A stretch of DNA of 64,000 bases, from assembly GCA_902363335.1 (NCBI GenBank), contig CABIZV010000001.1, positions 806,001-870,000 of the forward strand, read 5' to 3'. The stretch comes from Enterobacteriaceae bacterium (lineage in GTDB: Bacteria; Pseudomonadota; Gammaproteobacteria; Enterobacterales; Enterobacteriaceae). Numbering within the stretch: the first letter of the stretch is position 1; every line of letters starts with the position of its first letter. Below the pieces are notes generated by a model that saw only the letters and a program-made list of their open reading frames with translations, was not told the origin of the DNA and did no database searches. The position numbers and the translations under genes were made by a program. Positions 7,906-16,955 of this stretch are shown in pieces.

Positions 7906-8515
7906 AACTGCCTTTTCGTTGGCTATATATTTCATCGTTTGCGGCGAACTTCATGAAGCATCTTCATCGCTTAGGGCAAGAATGACTAGCCCTGGTTAGC
8001 TATGATTTACCCACGGCAGTATGCCCCTTGAGGGCTAGTTTTGGCGACTAAAGTCCGTGATATAACATGGTATTCACTTATCGTCGCTGCCATTGCGGCA
8101 CAGCACTGCCAGGAATAACAATGTTATTTCTCTTTCTGACCCGATTTCAATGCCGACTAAAACAGAGCGCACTGTACGTATTTACTCATCATGAGTACGG
8201 CAAAACGGAAACGCACCGCTTACACTTTGTCTTCATACACAAGATGCACCAGGAGAGCCGAAAGCGAATTACAGCGTGTCGAGGATCGGTAGTGACGAAT
8301 AGCAGCCGTAAAACTTGCTGGCATTCGTCGCCGGAATCCGTACCATACGCGACATACTTTTGCCTGCTGGCTTTTAGCGAACCCATCATTGTATAGCTAA
8401 TCAGATGGGGCTTAAGAACGCGCAAAGGGTGAACCAAACCAAAGATGCGATCGCAGGTCGGGTCTGTCCAACGTTTGCCCTTAGATGCCCCTTTTGGTTT
8501 TAGAGAACGGTAATA
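7906..8515. other. gene-free stretch upstream of ttcA
   Basis: Some 600 bases with no convincing gene. It contains repeat copy B and probably the ttcA promoter. The short open frames on either strand have no recognisable content. E. coli K-12 carries the Rac prophage at ttcA, but no phage gene or att duplication of that element was recognised here. Confidence 0.6.
8291..8390. repeat. 100-bp direct repeat, copy B
   Basis: Partner of 6697-6796. The differences are G/A, G/T and T/A substitutions, with no gaps. The inner hairpin is kept with slightly reduced pairing. It lies 125 bases before the ttcA start codon. Confidence 0.85.
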
Positions 8516-9451
8516 ATGCAAGAAGATCAAACAGTTTCAAAGAAAGAGCAGTACAACCTGAACAAATTACAAAAGCGTCTGCGTCGTAACGTGGGCGAAG
8601 CCATTGCCGACTTCAACATGATTGAAGATGGCGATCGCATTATGGTTTGCCTCTCCGGCGGTAAAGATAGCTACACCATGCTGGAAATCCTGCGCAATTT
8701 GCAGCAAAGCGCGCCGATTAGCTTTAGCCTGGTGGCCGTTAACCTCGATCAGAAACAGCCTGGGTTCCCTGAGCATATTCTGCCGGAGTATCTGGAAAAG
8801 CTGGGTGTCGAGTACAAAATCGTCGAGGAAAATACCTATGGGATCGTGAAAGAGAAAATCCCGGAAGGCAAAACCACCTGCTCACTGTGCTCACGTCTGC
8901 GTCGCGGCATTCTTTACCGCACGGCAACGGAACTGGGCGCCACCAAAATTGCGCTCGGTCATCACCGCGATGATATTTTGCAGACTCTGTTCCTCAACAT
9001 GTTCTACGGCGGCAAGATGAAAGGCATGCCACCGAAACTGATGAGCGACGACGGCAAACATATCGTTATCCGCCCGCTGGCCTACTGCCGCGAAAAAGAT
9101 ATCGAGCGTTTTGCCGAGGCCAAAGAATTCCCGATTATTCCATGCAACCTGTGCGGTTCACAGCCGAACCTCCAGCGTCAGGTGATTGGTGACATGCTGC
9201 GCGATTGGGATAAACGTTATCCGGGCCGTATCGAAACCATGTTCAGCGCCATGCAGAATGTCGTGCCTTCACACCTAAGCGACACCAGTCTGTTTGATTT
9301 CAAAGCGCTGACGCACGATTCTGAAGTGGTTGACGGTGGCGATCTGGCGTTTGACCGTGAGGAGTTGCCGTTACAGCCAATGGGTTGGCAGCCAGAAGAA
9401 GATGAAGGTCAGTTAGATGAACTGCGTCTGGATGTGGTCGAAGTAAAATAA
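8516..9451 (+). CDS. ttcA: tRNA 2-thiocytidine(32) synthetase TtcA
   Basis: A 311-residue cytoplasmic enzyme that thiolates cytidine 32 of certain tRNAs, using ATP and an iron-sulfur cluster. The ATP-binding PP-loop is SGGKDSY near residue 48. The cluster cysteines are in the CxxC motif TTCSLCSRL and in IPCNLCGSQ. The length equals that of E. coli TtcA (ydaO) and the two align end to end from memory apart from the first few residues, supporting the ATG at 8516. It converges on dbpA across a perfect 26-base hairpin. Confidence 0.97.
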   Translation: MQEDQTVSKKEQYNLNKLQKRLRRNVGEAIADFNMIEDGDRIMVCLSGGKDSYTMLEILRNLQQSAPISFSLVAVNLDQKQPGFPEHILPEYLEKLGVEYKIVEENTYGIVKEKIPEGKTTCSLCSRLRRGILYRTATELGATKIALGHHRDDILQTLFLNMFYGGKMKGMPPKLMSDDGKHIVIRPLAYCREKDIERFAEAKEFPIIPCNLCGSQPNLQRQVIGDMLRDWDKRYPGRIETMFSAMQNVVPSHLSDTSLFDFKALTHDSEVVDGGDLAFDREELPLQPMGWQPEEDEGQLDELRLDVVEVK

Positions 9452-9459
9452 TCTCACTT

Positions 9460-9485
9460 GTGTCTCAGGCTGCCGCCTGAGACAC
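9460..9485. terminator. hairpin between convergent ttcA and dbpA
   Basis: GTGTCTCAGGC and GCCTGAGACAC form a perfect 11-bp stem with a four-base loop between the two stop codons. The T-runs are short, so its strength is uncertain. Confidence 0.6.
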
Positions 9486-9497
9486 CATTTGCTTTGC

Positions 9498-10871
9498 TTA
9501 TTTCAGCAGACGCGCGCGACACGCCTTACCTTTAATCTTGCCTTTCTGTAACAGCTTAAACGCTTGATGCGCGACGTCGGCGCGAACGGCGACGTATACG
9601 TGCGCAGGATGAACATCAATCTTGCCGATATCTGCGCCAACCAGCCCAACGTCACCGGTTAACGCGCCCAGCACGTCACCAGCACGCATTTTGGCTTTTT
9701 TACCACCGTCGATGCACAAGGTAGCCATCTCTGGCTCCAGCGGCACGATGCGCGTTTTAGCCGGTTCCGGCATCCAGTTCAGCTTAATATTGAGCATTTC
9801 AGCGAGGATGTTGGCACGCTGTGCTTCCTCCGGCGCGCAGAAGCTCACCGCCAGACCGCTGTTACCCGCACGAGCAGTACGACCAATACGGTGTACGTGT
9901 ACTTCAGGATCCCAGGCAAGCTCATAGTTTACGACCATCGCCAGCGATTTAATGTCCAGCCCACGCGCGGCCACGTCGGTGGCGACCAGAATACGTGCGC
10001 TGCCGTTCGCAAAACGCACCAGCGTCTGGTCACGATCGCGCTGTTCGAGATCGCCGTGCAGCGCAATGGTGCTTTGCCCTGCGGCGTTAAGCTCCTCATA
10101 AACCGCCTGGCAATCTTTTTTGGTGTTGCAGAATACCACGCATGATGCAGGCTGATGCTGGCTCAGAAGCTGTTGCAGCAACGCAATTTTCCCGTGGCGA
10201 GGAACATCAAAGAACTGTTGTTCAACCGCAGGTAAGGCATCAACCGAGTCAATTTCTATTGTTTCCGGTTCGCGCTGGACGCGTCCGCTGATAGCGGCAA
10301 TCGCGTCCGGCCAGGTTGCGGAGAACAGTAAAGTCTGACGTGATGCCGGGGCAAAACGAATCACTTCGTTGATGGCATCGCTAAAGCCCATGTCCAGCAT
10401 GCGATCTGCTTCGTCCATAACCAGCGTTTGTAACGCTTCAAGAGAGACGGTGCCTTTCTGCAGGTGGTCAAGCAGGCGACCCGGTGTAGCGACAATAATG
10501 TGCGGCGCGTGCTGTAATGAGTCACGCTGCGCGCCAAACGGCTGACCGCCGCAAAGCGTCAGGACTTTGATGTTTGGCAGAAAACGCGCCAGACGGCGAA
10601 TTTCGCCTGCGACCTGATCTGCCAGCTCGCGGGTCGGGCACAACACCAGCGACTGGGTCTGGAACAGGCTGGCATCCACGTGCTGGAGCAGGCCAAGACC
10701 AAACGCAGCCGTTTTACCGCTGCCGGTTTTTGCCTGCACGCGCACGTCCTTACCAGCAAGGATCGCGGGCAGCGCAGCCGCCTGAACCGGGGTCATGGAG
10801 AGATAGCCCAGGTCGTTCAGGTTGTCTAGCTGGGCGGCTGGCAGTGCATTAAGGGAGGCAAAAGCGGTCAC
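9498..10871 (-). CDS. dbpA: ATP-dependent RNA helicase DbpA
   Basis: A 457-residue DEAD-box helicase, the same length as E. coli DbpA, which remodels 23S rRNA around hairpin 92 during assembly of the large ribosomal subunit. Motifs in order are the Q motif (TPVQAAALP), Walker A (AKTGSGKTAAF), PTRELADQ, DEAD in VMDEADRML, SAT in LFSATWP, and HRIGRTARAG. The C-terminal ~75 residues are the RNA-recognition domain that gives rRNA specificity (DVLGALTGDVGL, HVYVAVR). It is single-gene, with fnrS directly upstream on the same strand. Confidence 0.97.
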   Translation of the reverse strand: MTAFASLNALPAAQLDNLNDLGYLSMTPVQAAALPAILAGKDVRVQAKTGSGKTAAFGLGLLQHVDASLFQTQSLVLCPTRELADQVAGEIRRLARFLPNIKVLTLCGGQPFGAQRDSLQHAPHIIVATPGRLLDHLQKGTVSLEALQTLVMDEADRMLDMGFSDAINEVIRFAPASRQTLLFSATWPDAIAAISGRVQREPETIEIDSVDALPAVEQQFFDVPRHGKIALLQQLLSQHQPASCVVFCNTKKDCQAVYEELNAAGQSTIALHGDLEQRDRDQTLVRFANGSARILVATDVAARGLDIKSLAMVVNYELAWDPEVHVHRIGRTARAGNSGLAVSFCAPEEAQRANILAEMLNIKLNWMPEPAKTRIVPLEPEMATLCIDGGKKAKMRAGDVLGALTGDVGLVGADIGKIDVHPAHVYVAVRADVAHQAFKLLQKGKIKGKACRARLLK

Positions 10872-10985
10872 AATATTTTCTCGCGAATTAGGGGCTGACG
10901 TTCAGCAGGCGCGTATCCTCGCAGATCTCGCAGGCTGATGCGACATAATAATCGATGAGTGGCGTAAGGGTAGCGGAAAACAGGC

Positions 10986-11108
10986 AAAAAAAAGCCGACT
11001 CTATTAAGCCGGCGTCGTACGAATCAATTGTGCTATGCAGTAATTCAAAAAAAGGAAGTAAGACAATATGGAGCGCAACGCCCATCGCTTGACGTTGCAT
11101 TCACCTGC
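10986..11108 (-). ncRNA. fnrS: FnrS anaerobically induced small RNA
   Basis: The minus strand starts GCAGGTGAATGCAACG and ends in a hairpin (AGCCGACTC / GAGTCGGCT type, with GCCGGC inside) and eight T. Nearly every base agrees with E. coli FnrS as I remember it. The position between dbpA and zntB is also the E. coli position. FnrS is made under oxygen limitation and, with Hfq, represses mRNAs of aerobic-metabolism proteins such as SodB and MaeA. The single-stranded TTACTTCC region is conserved. Confidence 0.95.
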
Positions 11109-11143
11109 AGGAACGATATTGCCCCGATTGCAGTGGCGGTTTA

Positions 11144-11157
11144 TTGACCTCGCTCAA
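11144..11157 (-). promoter_or_regulatory. FNR box of fnrS
   Basis: TTGAGCGAGGTCAA on the minus strand matches the FNR consensus TTGAT-N4-ATCAA with one change per half. It is centred about 42 bases before the inferred fnrS +1, the class II activator position. Confidence 0.8.
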
Positions 11158-11203
11158 CTTAATCGGCGTTTTCACCGTTAAACGGTAATAAAAAGGTGAT
11201 TTT

Positions 11204-12187
11204 TTACAACCATTTACTACGGTGTAACCACCACGTAACACCACCAATGAGTAATACCAGCATAATACAGAAGAGGGTGAACCCCATGTGCCAGCCGCCG
11301 CCTGGAATTCCCCCCAGGTTGACGCCAAACAAACCGGTCAGAAACGTGCTTGGCAAAAAGACCATCGCCATCAACGACATGTTATAGGTTCGTCGAGAGA
11401 GGTTTTCCTGCAGCATCTGGGCTATTTCATCGGTCATGACGGCAGTACGCGCAATACAGCCGTCGATCTCATCCAGCCCTCGCCCCAGTCGGTCAGCAAT
11501 GTCCTGCATCCTGCGCCGGTGATCGTCGGTCATCCACGAAAGACGTTCGCTGGACAGCCGGGCATACACATCCCGCTGCGGCGCCATATAGCGACGCATG
11601 ACAATTAATTGTTTACGCAGCAGCGCCAGGAAACCGCGCGGCGGCACCTCCTGCTCCATCAGGTTATCTTCCAGATCGATAATTTTGTCGTGCAGCTGTT
11701 CGATAAATTCGCTTGCGTGATCGGTTAGCGCGTCACACACGTCCACCAGCCAGGAGCCGCAATCGGTGGGGCCGCTGCCCTCTTGCAGATCGCTAATCAC
11801 GTCGTCAAGCGCCAGTACTTTACGCTGACGGGTTGAGACGATAATGCGTTCATCAATATATAAACGCATGGCCACCAGCTGGTCGGGACGCTCATCGGTG
11901 CTGCCGTTAATACAGCGCAGCGTAATCAGCGTGCCTTCACCTAAGCGCGTCACACGGGGGCGTACGCTTTCCCCTGCGAGCGCTTCACGCACCGTACCCG
12001 GTAACAATGGGGTGTTCGCCAACCATTGCGCGCTATCGGGGTGAGTGTAATTCAGGTGCAGCCAGCAGGGATTATCTTTGCTGACAATCTCAGTATCGGT
12101 TAACGGTTTTACCCCGCCCTGTCCATCCAGCAGCCACGCAAACACGGCGTCTGGCACGTTAAGATCTGCTCCCTTTATGGCTTCCAC
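11204..12187 (-). CDS. zntB: zinc transporter ZntB, CorA family
   Basis: A 327-residue CorA-family inner-membrane protein that forms pentamers and transports Zn2+ across the membrane. The large N-terminal cytoplasmic domain is followed by two C-terminal helices. The GVN variant of the CorA GMN signature is present in LFGVNLGGIPGGGW, as in other ZntB. I choose the GTG at 12187 because GGAGG lies six bases upstream and the protein then starts VEAIKG, matching E. coli ZntB (MEAIKG, 327 residues). The open frame extends to 12229 without a ribosome site. fnrS lies downstream. Confidence 0.93.
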   Translation of the reverse strand: MEAIKGADLNVPDAVFAWLLDGQGGVKPLTDTEIVSKDNPCWLHLNYTHPDSAQWLANTPLLPGTVREALAGESVRPRVTRLGEGTLITLRCINGSTDERPDQLVAMRLYIDERIIVSTRQRKVLALDDVISDLQEGSGPTDCGSWLVDVCDALTDHASEFIEQLHDKIIDLEDNLMEQEVPPRGFLALLRKQLIVMRRYMAPQRDVYARLSSERLSWMTDDHRRRMQDIADRLGRGLDEIDGCIARTAVMTDEIAQMLQENLSRRTYNMSLMAMVFLPSTFLTGLFGVNLGGIPGGGWHMGFTLFCIMLVLLIGGVTWWLHRSKWL

Positions 12188-12311
12188 ATCGCCTCCGGTC
12201 ATCGCTATTGATCCTGATAGTCTAGCCATCTGCTTATGTTAAGCAACTCGCGGCGATGCCATGGCGCTGAAATTATTCGTAAAAGGGAGGATATTTGATG
12301 GGTTTGAAGAT

Positions 12312-12337
12312 AAAAAACCCGGCACAGACGCCGGGCG
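12312..12337 (-). terminator. terminator of the MCP gene
   Basis: On the minus strand GCCCGGCG, a five-base loop, and GCCGGGT are followed by six T, 15 bases beyond the MCP stop. Confidence 0.8.
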
Positions 12338-12352
12338 ATAAGGGATGCCAGG

Positions 12353-13522
12353 TCAGAAGGATTGCCAGAAATGCCGGTCACTCACTCCGGCTACCGAAGG
12401 CTGTAATCGCTCGGCAGCGGAGGTTTCACCTGCCCCACGCGCCTCGTTACCGATGCGGAAGCTTTGGGTGCGTGATTGCAGTTCAACCACCTGACGTTTG
12501 AGAATATCTGAGGAACCCGCAAGCTCCTCCACCACGCCGATATTGCTTTGCGTCACCGTTTCCAGCTCCGCCAGCGCCATTGTAATCTGGTCGATACCTT
12601 TTTCCTGTTCAGAAGTCGACACGGCTATCTGCCCCATGAGGTTATTAAGCTCACCCGAGCCGGTCACAATCTCCTGCATATTTTTCTCCGCCTCAGCGAC
12701 AATACTGGCCCCTTGCGTCACGTTTTCACTGGTGACATTGATAAGGCTTTTAATACTCTTCGCCGCTTCGGCACTGCGATGGGCCAGGTTGCGCACTTCG
12801 CCCGCCACCACCGAGAACCCTTTCCCGTGGTCACCCGCCCGCGCCGCTTCTACTGCCGCATTGAGCGCCAGTATATTGGTCTGGAAGGCAATCCCATCAA
12901 TCATGGCGATAATTTCCGTCATTTGTCGCGCGCAGTCGGTAATGGATTGCATATTAGTGGCGACATCGCCCATTAATGCCCCGCCCTTACGCGCGCACTG
13001 GGTTGCCTCACCGGCCCGCTCACTCGCCAGACGGGTATGTTCAGCGTTGTTTTTAGTACTGGCAGCAATCTGTTCCATACTGGCTGCGGTCTGCATCAGC
13101 GTTGCCGATTGCTGCTCTGTTTTCACCGATAACTCAGCGCTCCGATTAGCTAACTGCTCAGATAACGTCATTGCCGTATCCGAGGACGCGCGAATTTCTG
13201 CCACCAGCGTTGAAATATTGTTGGATAAGCTGTTGATCCCCGGAATTAAACGTCCAGCACAGTTGTCACCAAAAATGGGAATGCGCACCGCCAGATTACC
13301 GTCATTAACCTCATCTATACTGCGCTTGACGGCATTGATTGGCGTCACCAGATATTTCGTCATGTACAACCACAGCAATGCTAATGCTGCTACCCATACA
13401 ATATTAATCGCCAGATGCAAGAATATATTCTTTGATAATATTAAGCAGATCACGTCTACGATAATAAAGACCGATAAAGTAAATATCAGGATGAACGTTC
13501 GGACGCTAATGTTCTTAAACAT
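12353..13522 (-). CDS. methyl-accepting chemotaxis protein without periplasmic domain
   Basis: A 389-residue chemoreceptor-like protein. Two adjacent N-terminal membrane helices (about residues 8-30 and 33-52) are separated by only a few residues, so there is almost no periplasmic sensor. A HAMP linker follows (LVTPINAVKRSIDEVNDGNL), then the coiled-coil signalling domain with the conserved hairpin tip (IDGIAFQTNILALNAAVEAA, GFSVVAGEVRNLAHRSA). The last five residues FWQSF fit the xWxxF pattern that tethers CheR/CheB. It would feed CheA/CheW, sensing an internal, membrane or partner signal. It is absent at this point in E. coli K-12. The gene has its own terminator. Confidence 0.88.
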   Translation of the reverse strand: MFKNISVRTFILIFTLSVFIIVDVICLILSKNIFLHLAINIVWVAALALLWLYMTKYLVTPINAVKRSIDEVNDGNLAVRIPIFGDNCAGRLIPGINSLSNNISTLVAEIRASSDTAMTLSEQLANRSAELSVKTEQQSATLMQTAASMEQIAASTKNNAEHTRLASERAGEATQCARKGGALMGDVATNMQSITDCARQMTEIIAMIDGIAFQTNILALNAAVEAARAGDHGKGFSVVAGEVRNLAHRSAEAAKSIKSLINVTSENVTQGASIVAEAEKNMQEIVTGSGELNNLMGQIAVSTSEQEKGIDQITMALAELETVTQSNIGVVEELAGSSDILKRQVVELQSRTQSFRIGNEARGAGETSAAERLQPSVAGVSDRHFWQSF

Positions 13523-13888
13523 AACCCTTTCCCAATTCCTGGTGTGTATTTTTGTTATATCATCAGAAGTTGTATTTTCCAGACCATTTTAAGATTTTTC
13601 TGCATTTTAAACATTAGCTGCACCAGTTTACCTTTTCTCCGCCGTTTATCTGTCCCAAAGTAAAATCACCAACATCAATTGCATAAAAAATACTTAACTG
13701 CATGGATTCAAAGAACAATATAAAAATTCATCATGTTTAATTTATCGGCATTTCACCTTCATTAAGCATTGCTAAATTAAAACACCCTATTTTTAGATTG
13801 TGGAAATAAAGCTGATTTTGCTGATTATTTTCCTAGCTTAAATTCAGATTATACTGATAGATTAATTACAATCTCTTAATGAAAAGGT
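13523..13888. other. AT-rich divergent control region
   Basis: This 366-base gap separates the divergent MCP and MHYT genes and contains no gene. TTATCGGC at 13742-13749 is the complement of the sigma-28 -10 element GCCGATAA, facing the MCP gene. However, no good -35 (TAAAGTTT) lies at the right distance, so a flagellar-class promoter is only suggested. Confidence 0.4.
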
Positions 13889-16036
13889 ATGGATTACATG
13901 ATGCTGCACGCTTCGTGGGACCCGATACTCGTCGGTATTTCATTTCTGGTTGCCTTTATTGCTTCTTTTGTCGCCCTGGATAGCGCGGCGAAAATTGCCG
14001 CATCAAATAAAAAAGCGGCGCTATTCTGGCGCATAACGGGCGGTGCCACCCTCGGCATTGGGATTTGGTCAATGCATTTTATCGGCATGCTGGCGATGAA
14101 AATGCCGATGCCGATGAGCTATCACCTTGAACTGACGATTGTTTCATTACTGGCGGCGATCGTTGCTTCATCGCTGGCGATAAATATTGCCGTTTCGGGT
14201 AATACGCTCTCGCTTAAGCGCCTGTGTATTGCGACGGCGCTTTTAAGCAGCGGCGTGGTCACGATGCACTACGTCGGCATGGCGGCGCTAATGGCGCACG
14301 ATCAAATCACGTGGAGTATTCCTTTAATTCTTGCCTCGGTTGTCATTGCCATCGTCGCCTCCTGGGTCGCTCTGTGGCTGGCGTTTAGCTTACGATTGAA
14401 CAGCAAAGGCGTTCTCTTAACCCGCATTGGCGCGGCGCTGGCAATGGGCATCGCGATTGCCGCAATGCACTACACCGGCATGAGCGCCGCGACCTTTCAC
14501 GGTCACGGGCACACCATGGCGCACTCTGCGGCAATGATAAGCGAAGAAGGTTTGTCTATCTGGGTTACCGCCACCACTCTGGTGCTGCTCGGCATGATGC
14601 TGATGATCTCAATGGTCGATTCGCAGGTTCGTACCACTCGCCTGACGGAGAATCTGCAACGCCTCAACCAACAGCTGGAACAACAGGCGCGTTTTGATGG
14701 CTTAACGGGGCTGGCAAACCGCAGCCAGATTGATATGCGGCTGTTAGCATGTCTGCACCAGTCGCGGCTGGCGGGCAGCACGTTTGCGCTGGTGTTGATG
14801 GATCTTGACCGCTTTAAGCTGGTGAACGACGCATGGGGCCACCACGTCGGCGATAACCTGCTGGTCTCGGTAGCCAATCGCATGAGCGCATGTCTGACGC
14901 CCAAGATGACGCTCGCGCGGATTGGCGGGGACGAGTTTATCCTGCTGGCCCCCGACTGTAGTGAGGCCGAAATCGCTGATATCTGTACCCGCATGGTCGA
15001 GAGTATTCGCCGCCCGTTCTATCATTCCGGGCAGATACTGCAAATTTCCCTGAGCGTGGGCATCAGCTTCTATCCAAAACATGGCGAAACGCCGCAGGAG
15101 CTGAAGCTGTCGGCGGACACGGCCATGTATAACGTCAAGCACAGCGGTCGTAACGGCTGGGTTTTCTACCATGAGTCGATGCTCGACAGCACCTGGCAAG
15201 GCGCGCACTTTCTCCAGGACCTCACCCAGGCCCTTGAACGCGGGCAATTTGAGCTCTGGTATCAGCCCAAATATCACGTCAAAGAAAAACGTATTTTCGG
15301 TTTTGAAGCGCTGCTGCGCTGGCGGCATCCAAAAAAAGGCATCCTGTTACCCGATGTTTTTTTGCCGACGCTCCAGAACACCGGGCTGATTACCCCGGTA
15401 GGCAACTGGATTCTGGAAAAAGGCTGCGAGCAATTGCGCAAGTGGAGCCAGGCCGGACACGACGACTGGACGCTATCCCTGAATATTTCGCCGGTGCAGT
15501 TTGAACAGCAAAACTTTTACGAACTGGTCTGTGAAGCGCTTGTTCGCCATCGCGTTTCACCTACCCGCCTCATTATTGAACTGGCGGAAACTACCGCGCT
15601 GCATGGTTTTGAGCGCAGCGCCCAGATATTTGACGACTTTTGTCGAATGGGCATCACGTTGTCGATTGATAATTTCGGCGTGGGATACTCCAATATGCTG
15701 GCGCTACAGGATCTTCCCGCCAAAGAGCTGAAAGTGGACAAAAGCTTTATGAAGGATATGCGCGAAAACAGCAAAAATATCAAAATCGTCTCCACCATTA
15801 TTCACATTGCGCATTCGATGAATATGGACGTGGTGGCGGAAGGCGTTGAAACCTATGAACAGCAGCGGATCCTCTCCGGGCTGGGCTGCGATGCGCTACA
15901 GGGGTTCTGGTTCTCAGACCCGGTACCCGAAGAAGATATTGAAATTATGCTCAGTAATTTGCCGTTAAGCGGCGAGCCCAACGCACCGGCAGCTCTGCGT
16001 CGGGATATCTCCGCGGGCAAAAAACGTCAGGCCTGA
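13889..16036 (+). CDS. MHYT-GGDEF-EAL cyclic-di-GMP protein
   Basis: A 715-residue membrane protein. The N-terminal MHYT sensor has seven helices with the three motifs MHFIGM, MHYVGM and MHYTGM, thought to bind a metal and sense a diatomic gas. The GGDEF domain has an intact active site (RIGGDEFILL, residues 346-350). The EAL domain keeps EALLRW (E473), ELAET, KVDKS and EGVET. However, the metal-binding DDFGTGYS motif is changed to DNFGVGYS (N595), so phosphodiesterase activity may be lost and cyclase activity may dominate. The start is uncertain: ATGs at 13889, 13898 and 13901 are in frame, and the last two have better spacing from GGA. E. coli has dgcM and smrA here instead. Confidence 0.9.
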   Translation: MDYMMLHASWDPILVGISFLVAFIASFVALDSAAKIAASNKKAALFWRITGGATLGIGIWSMHFIGMLAMKMPMPMSYHLELTIVSLLAAIVASSLAINIAVSGNTLSLKRLCIATALLSSGVVTMHYVGMAALMAHDQITWSIPLILASVVIAIVASWVALWLAFSLRLNSKGVLLTRIGAALAMGIAIAAMHYTGMSAATFHGHGHTMAHSAAMISEEGLSIWVTATTLVLLGMMLMISMVDSQVRTTRLTENLQRLNQQLEQQARFDGLTGLANRSQIDMRLLACLHQSRLAGSTFALVLMDLDRFKLVNDAWGHHVGDNLLVSVANRMSACLTPKMTLARIGGDEFILLAPDCSEAEIADICTRMVESIRRPFYHSGQILQISLSVGISFYPKHGETPQELKLSADTAMYNVKHSGRNGWVFYHESMLDSTWQGAHFLQDLTQALERGQFELWYQPKYHVKEKRIFGFEALLRWRHPKKGILLPDVFLPTLQNTGLITPVGNWILEKGCEQLRKWSQAGHDDWTLSLNISPVQFEQQNFYELVCEALVRHRVSPTRLIIELAETTALHGFERSAQIFDDFCRMGITLSIDNFGVGYSNMLALQDLPAKELKVDKSFMKDMRENSKNIKIVSTIIHIAHSMNMDVVAEGVETYEQQRILSGLGCDALQGFWFSDPVPEEDIEIMLSNLPLSGEPNAPAALRRDISAGKKRQA

Positions 16037-16061
16037 AGGGCGGCGTGAAGTGCCCGCAACC

Positions 16062-16514
16062 TCAGGATGAGGCGCGTTTCTGACTTGTGTAGATAAAGTA
16101 GAGCGCAATCGCTAAACAGACCACCGCGGCAAACCGCGTGGGAGAGAATGCGATGCTGGCATTATTCAGCCAGCCGAAATTATCGATGAGCATACTCATA
16201 GCAAGCTGTCCGAAGATCACCGCCACGGTGGCCACACCGGCACCAATTCGCTGCACGGCGATAACCATAATCACAATGTACGGCACGCCCAGCATCGCCC
16301 CTAACAGCTGCCATTTGGGGACATCCAGTAATGTCACAGCGTGTTTGGGTTCAAAATAGAGAATCAGTAACGCGGTGACTAACGCGCCGACCGAAAAGGT
16401 TAAAAAAGCACATTTCAACACCCCGACCTGCCCGCCGAGGCGGCCATTGATCGCAGCTTGTACGCTCAGCGTTGCGCCGCCAATCACCGCCAGTAAAATC
16501 ATCAGTATGGTCAT
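16062..16514 (-). CDS. DUF606/YdcZ-type membrane protein, second of a pair
   Basis: A 150-residue, five-helix membrane protein of the DUF606 (YdcZ-like) branch of the drug/metabolite transporter superfamily. The start MTILMILLAVIGGATLSVQAAI has the family's conserved GGxxLSVQAxxNxxLG pattern (AINGRLGGQVG). It starts three bases after the stop of the paralogous upstream gene, so the two should be made together and may form a heterodimeric carrier. The substrate is unknown. The divergent LysR gene is the likely regulator. Confidence 0.8.
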   Translation of the reverse strand: MTILMILLAVIGGATLSVQAAINGRLGGQVGVLKCAFLTFSVGALVTALLILYFEPKHAVTLLDVPKWQLLGAMLGVPYIVIMVIAVQRIGAGVATVAVIFGQLAMSMLIDNFGWLNNASIAFSPTRFAAVVCLAIALYFIYTSQKRASS

Positions 16515-16517
16515 AAC

Positions 16518-16955
16518 TTATCCCTTTGCCACCAGTAATAGTGCAGCCAGAATGAAAATCAGGGCATAAACGCGGCGCACATTAATTTTACGGTGCGGCG
16601 TACCAAATAAGCCGTAATGGTCAATCAGCAGGCTTTTGAAAACCTGCCCCGCAAGGACGCCAATCATGGTCATCGCGACGCCGATAACGGGTGCTGCCAC
16701 GGTTAATGCCACCACATAAATGGGGCCAAGTATGCCCCCCAGAAGCGTCCAGCCAGGCTGGGCAAAATACGACGGCGCGTTGCGCGGGCTAAAAAATAGC
16801 ATCAGTAAAAAGGTCAACACCGTGCCGACGCCGAAGATGCTAAAGGTCGCCCATAAATCGCCAACTTCAGCGCCTAGCGGCCCGAGGATCCCCGCCTCCA
16901 CGGACAGCCCCATGCCACCGGCTATGGTCAGTAGTATCAGTAAAAATTGCATCAA
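16518..16955 (-). CDS. DUF606/YdcZ-type membrane protein, first of a pair
   Basis: A 145-residue paralogue of the gene that follows, with the same five-helix plan and the motif GGMGLSVEAGILGPLGAEVG at its N-terminus. DUF606 genes commonly occur as such tandem pairs of half-size carriers. It is divergent from the LysR regulator with a 94-base gap that should hold both promoters. No substrate can be inferred. Confidence 0.8.
   Translation of the reverse strand: MMQFLLILLTIAGGMGLSVEAGILGPLGAEVGDLWATFSIFGVGTVLTFLLMLFFSPRNAPSYFAQPGWTLLGGILGPIYVVALTVAAPVIGVAMTMIGVLAGQVFKSLLIDHYGLFGTPHRKINVRRVYALIFILAALLLVAKG

Noticed and set aside
7906..8515. Rac-like prophage attachment at ttcA
   Set aside because: ttcA is complete and no integrase or phage gene is present. 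The 100-bp repeats lie outside ttcA.
12498..13592. 364-codon open frame opposite the MCP gene
   Set aside because: The MCP frame on the other strand has clear HAMP and signalling-domain motifs. The opposite frame is low-complexity Ser/Ala/Leu sequence.
13742..13749. Sigma-28 promoter for the MCP gene
   Set aside because: The -10 sequence GCCGATAA is present on the minus strand, but no matching -35 lies at the right spacing, so it is only mentioned within the gap entry.
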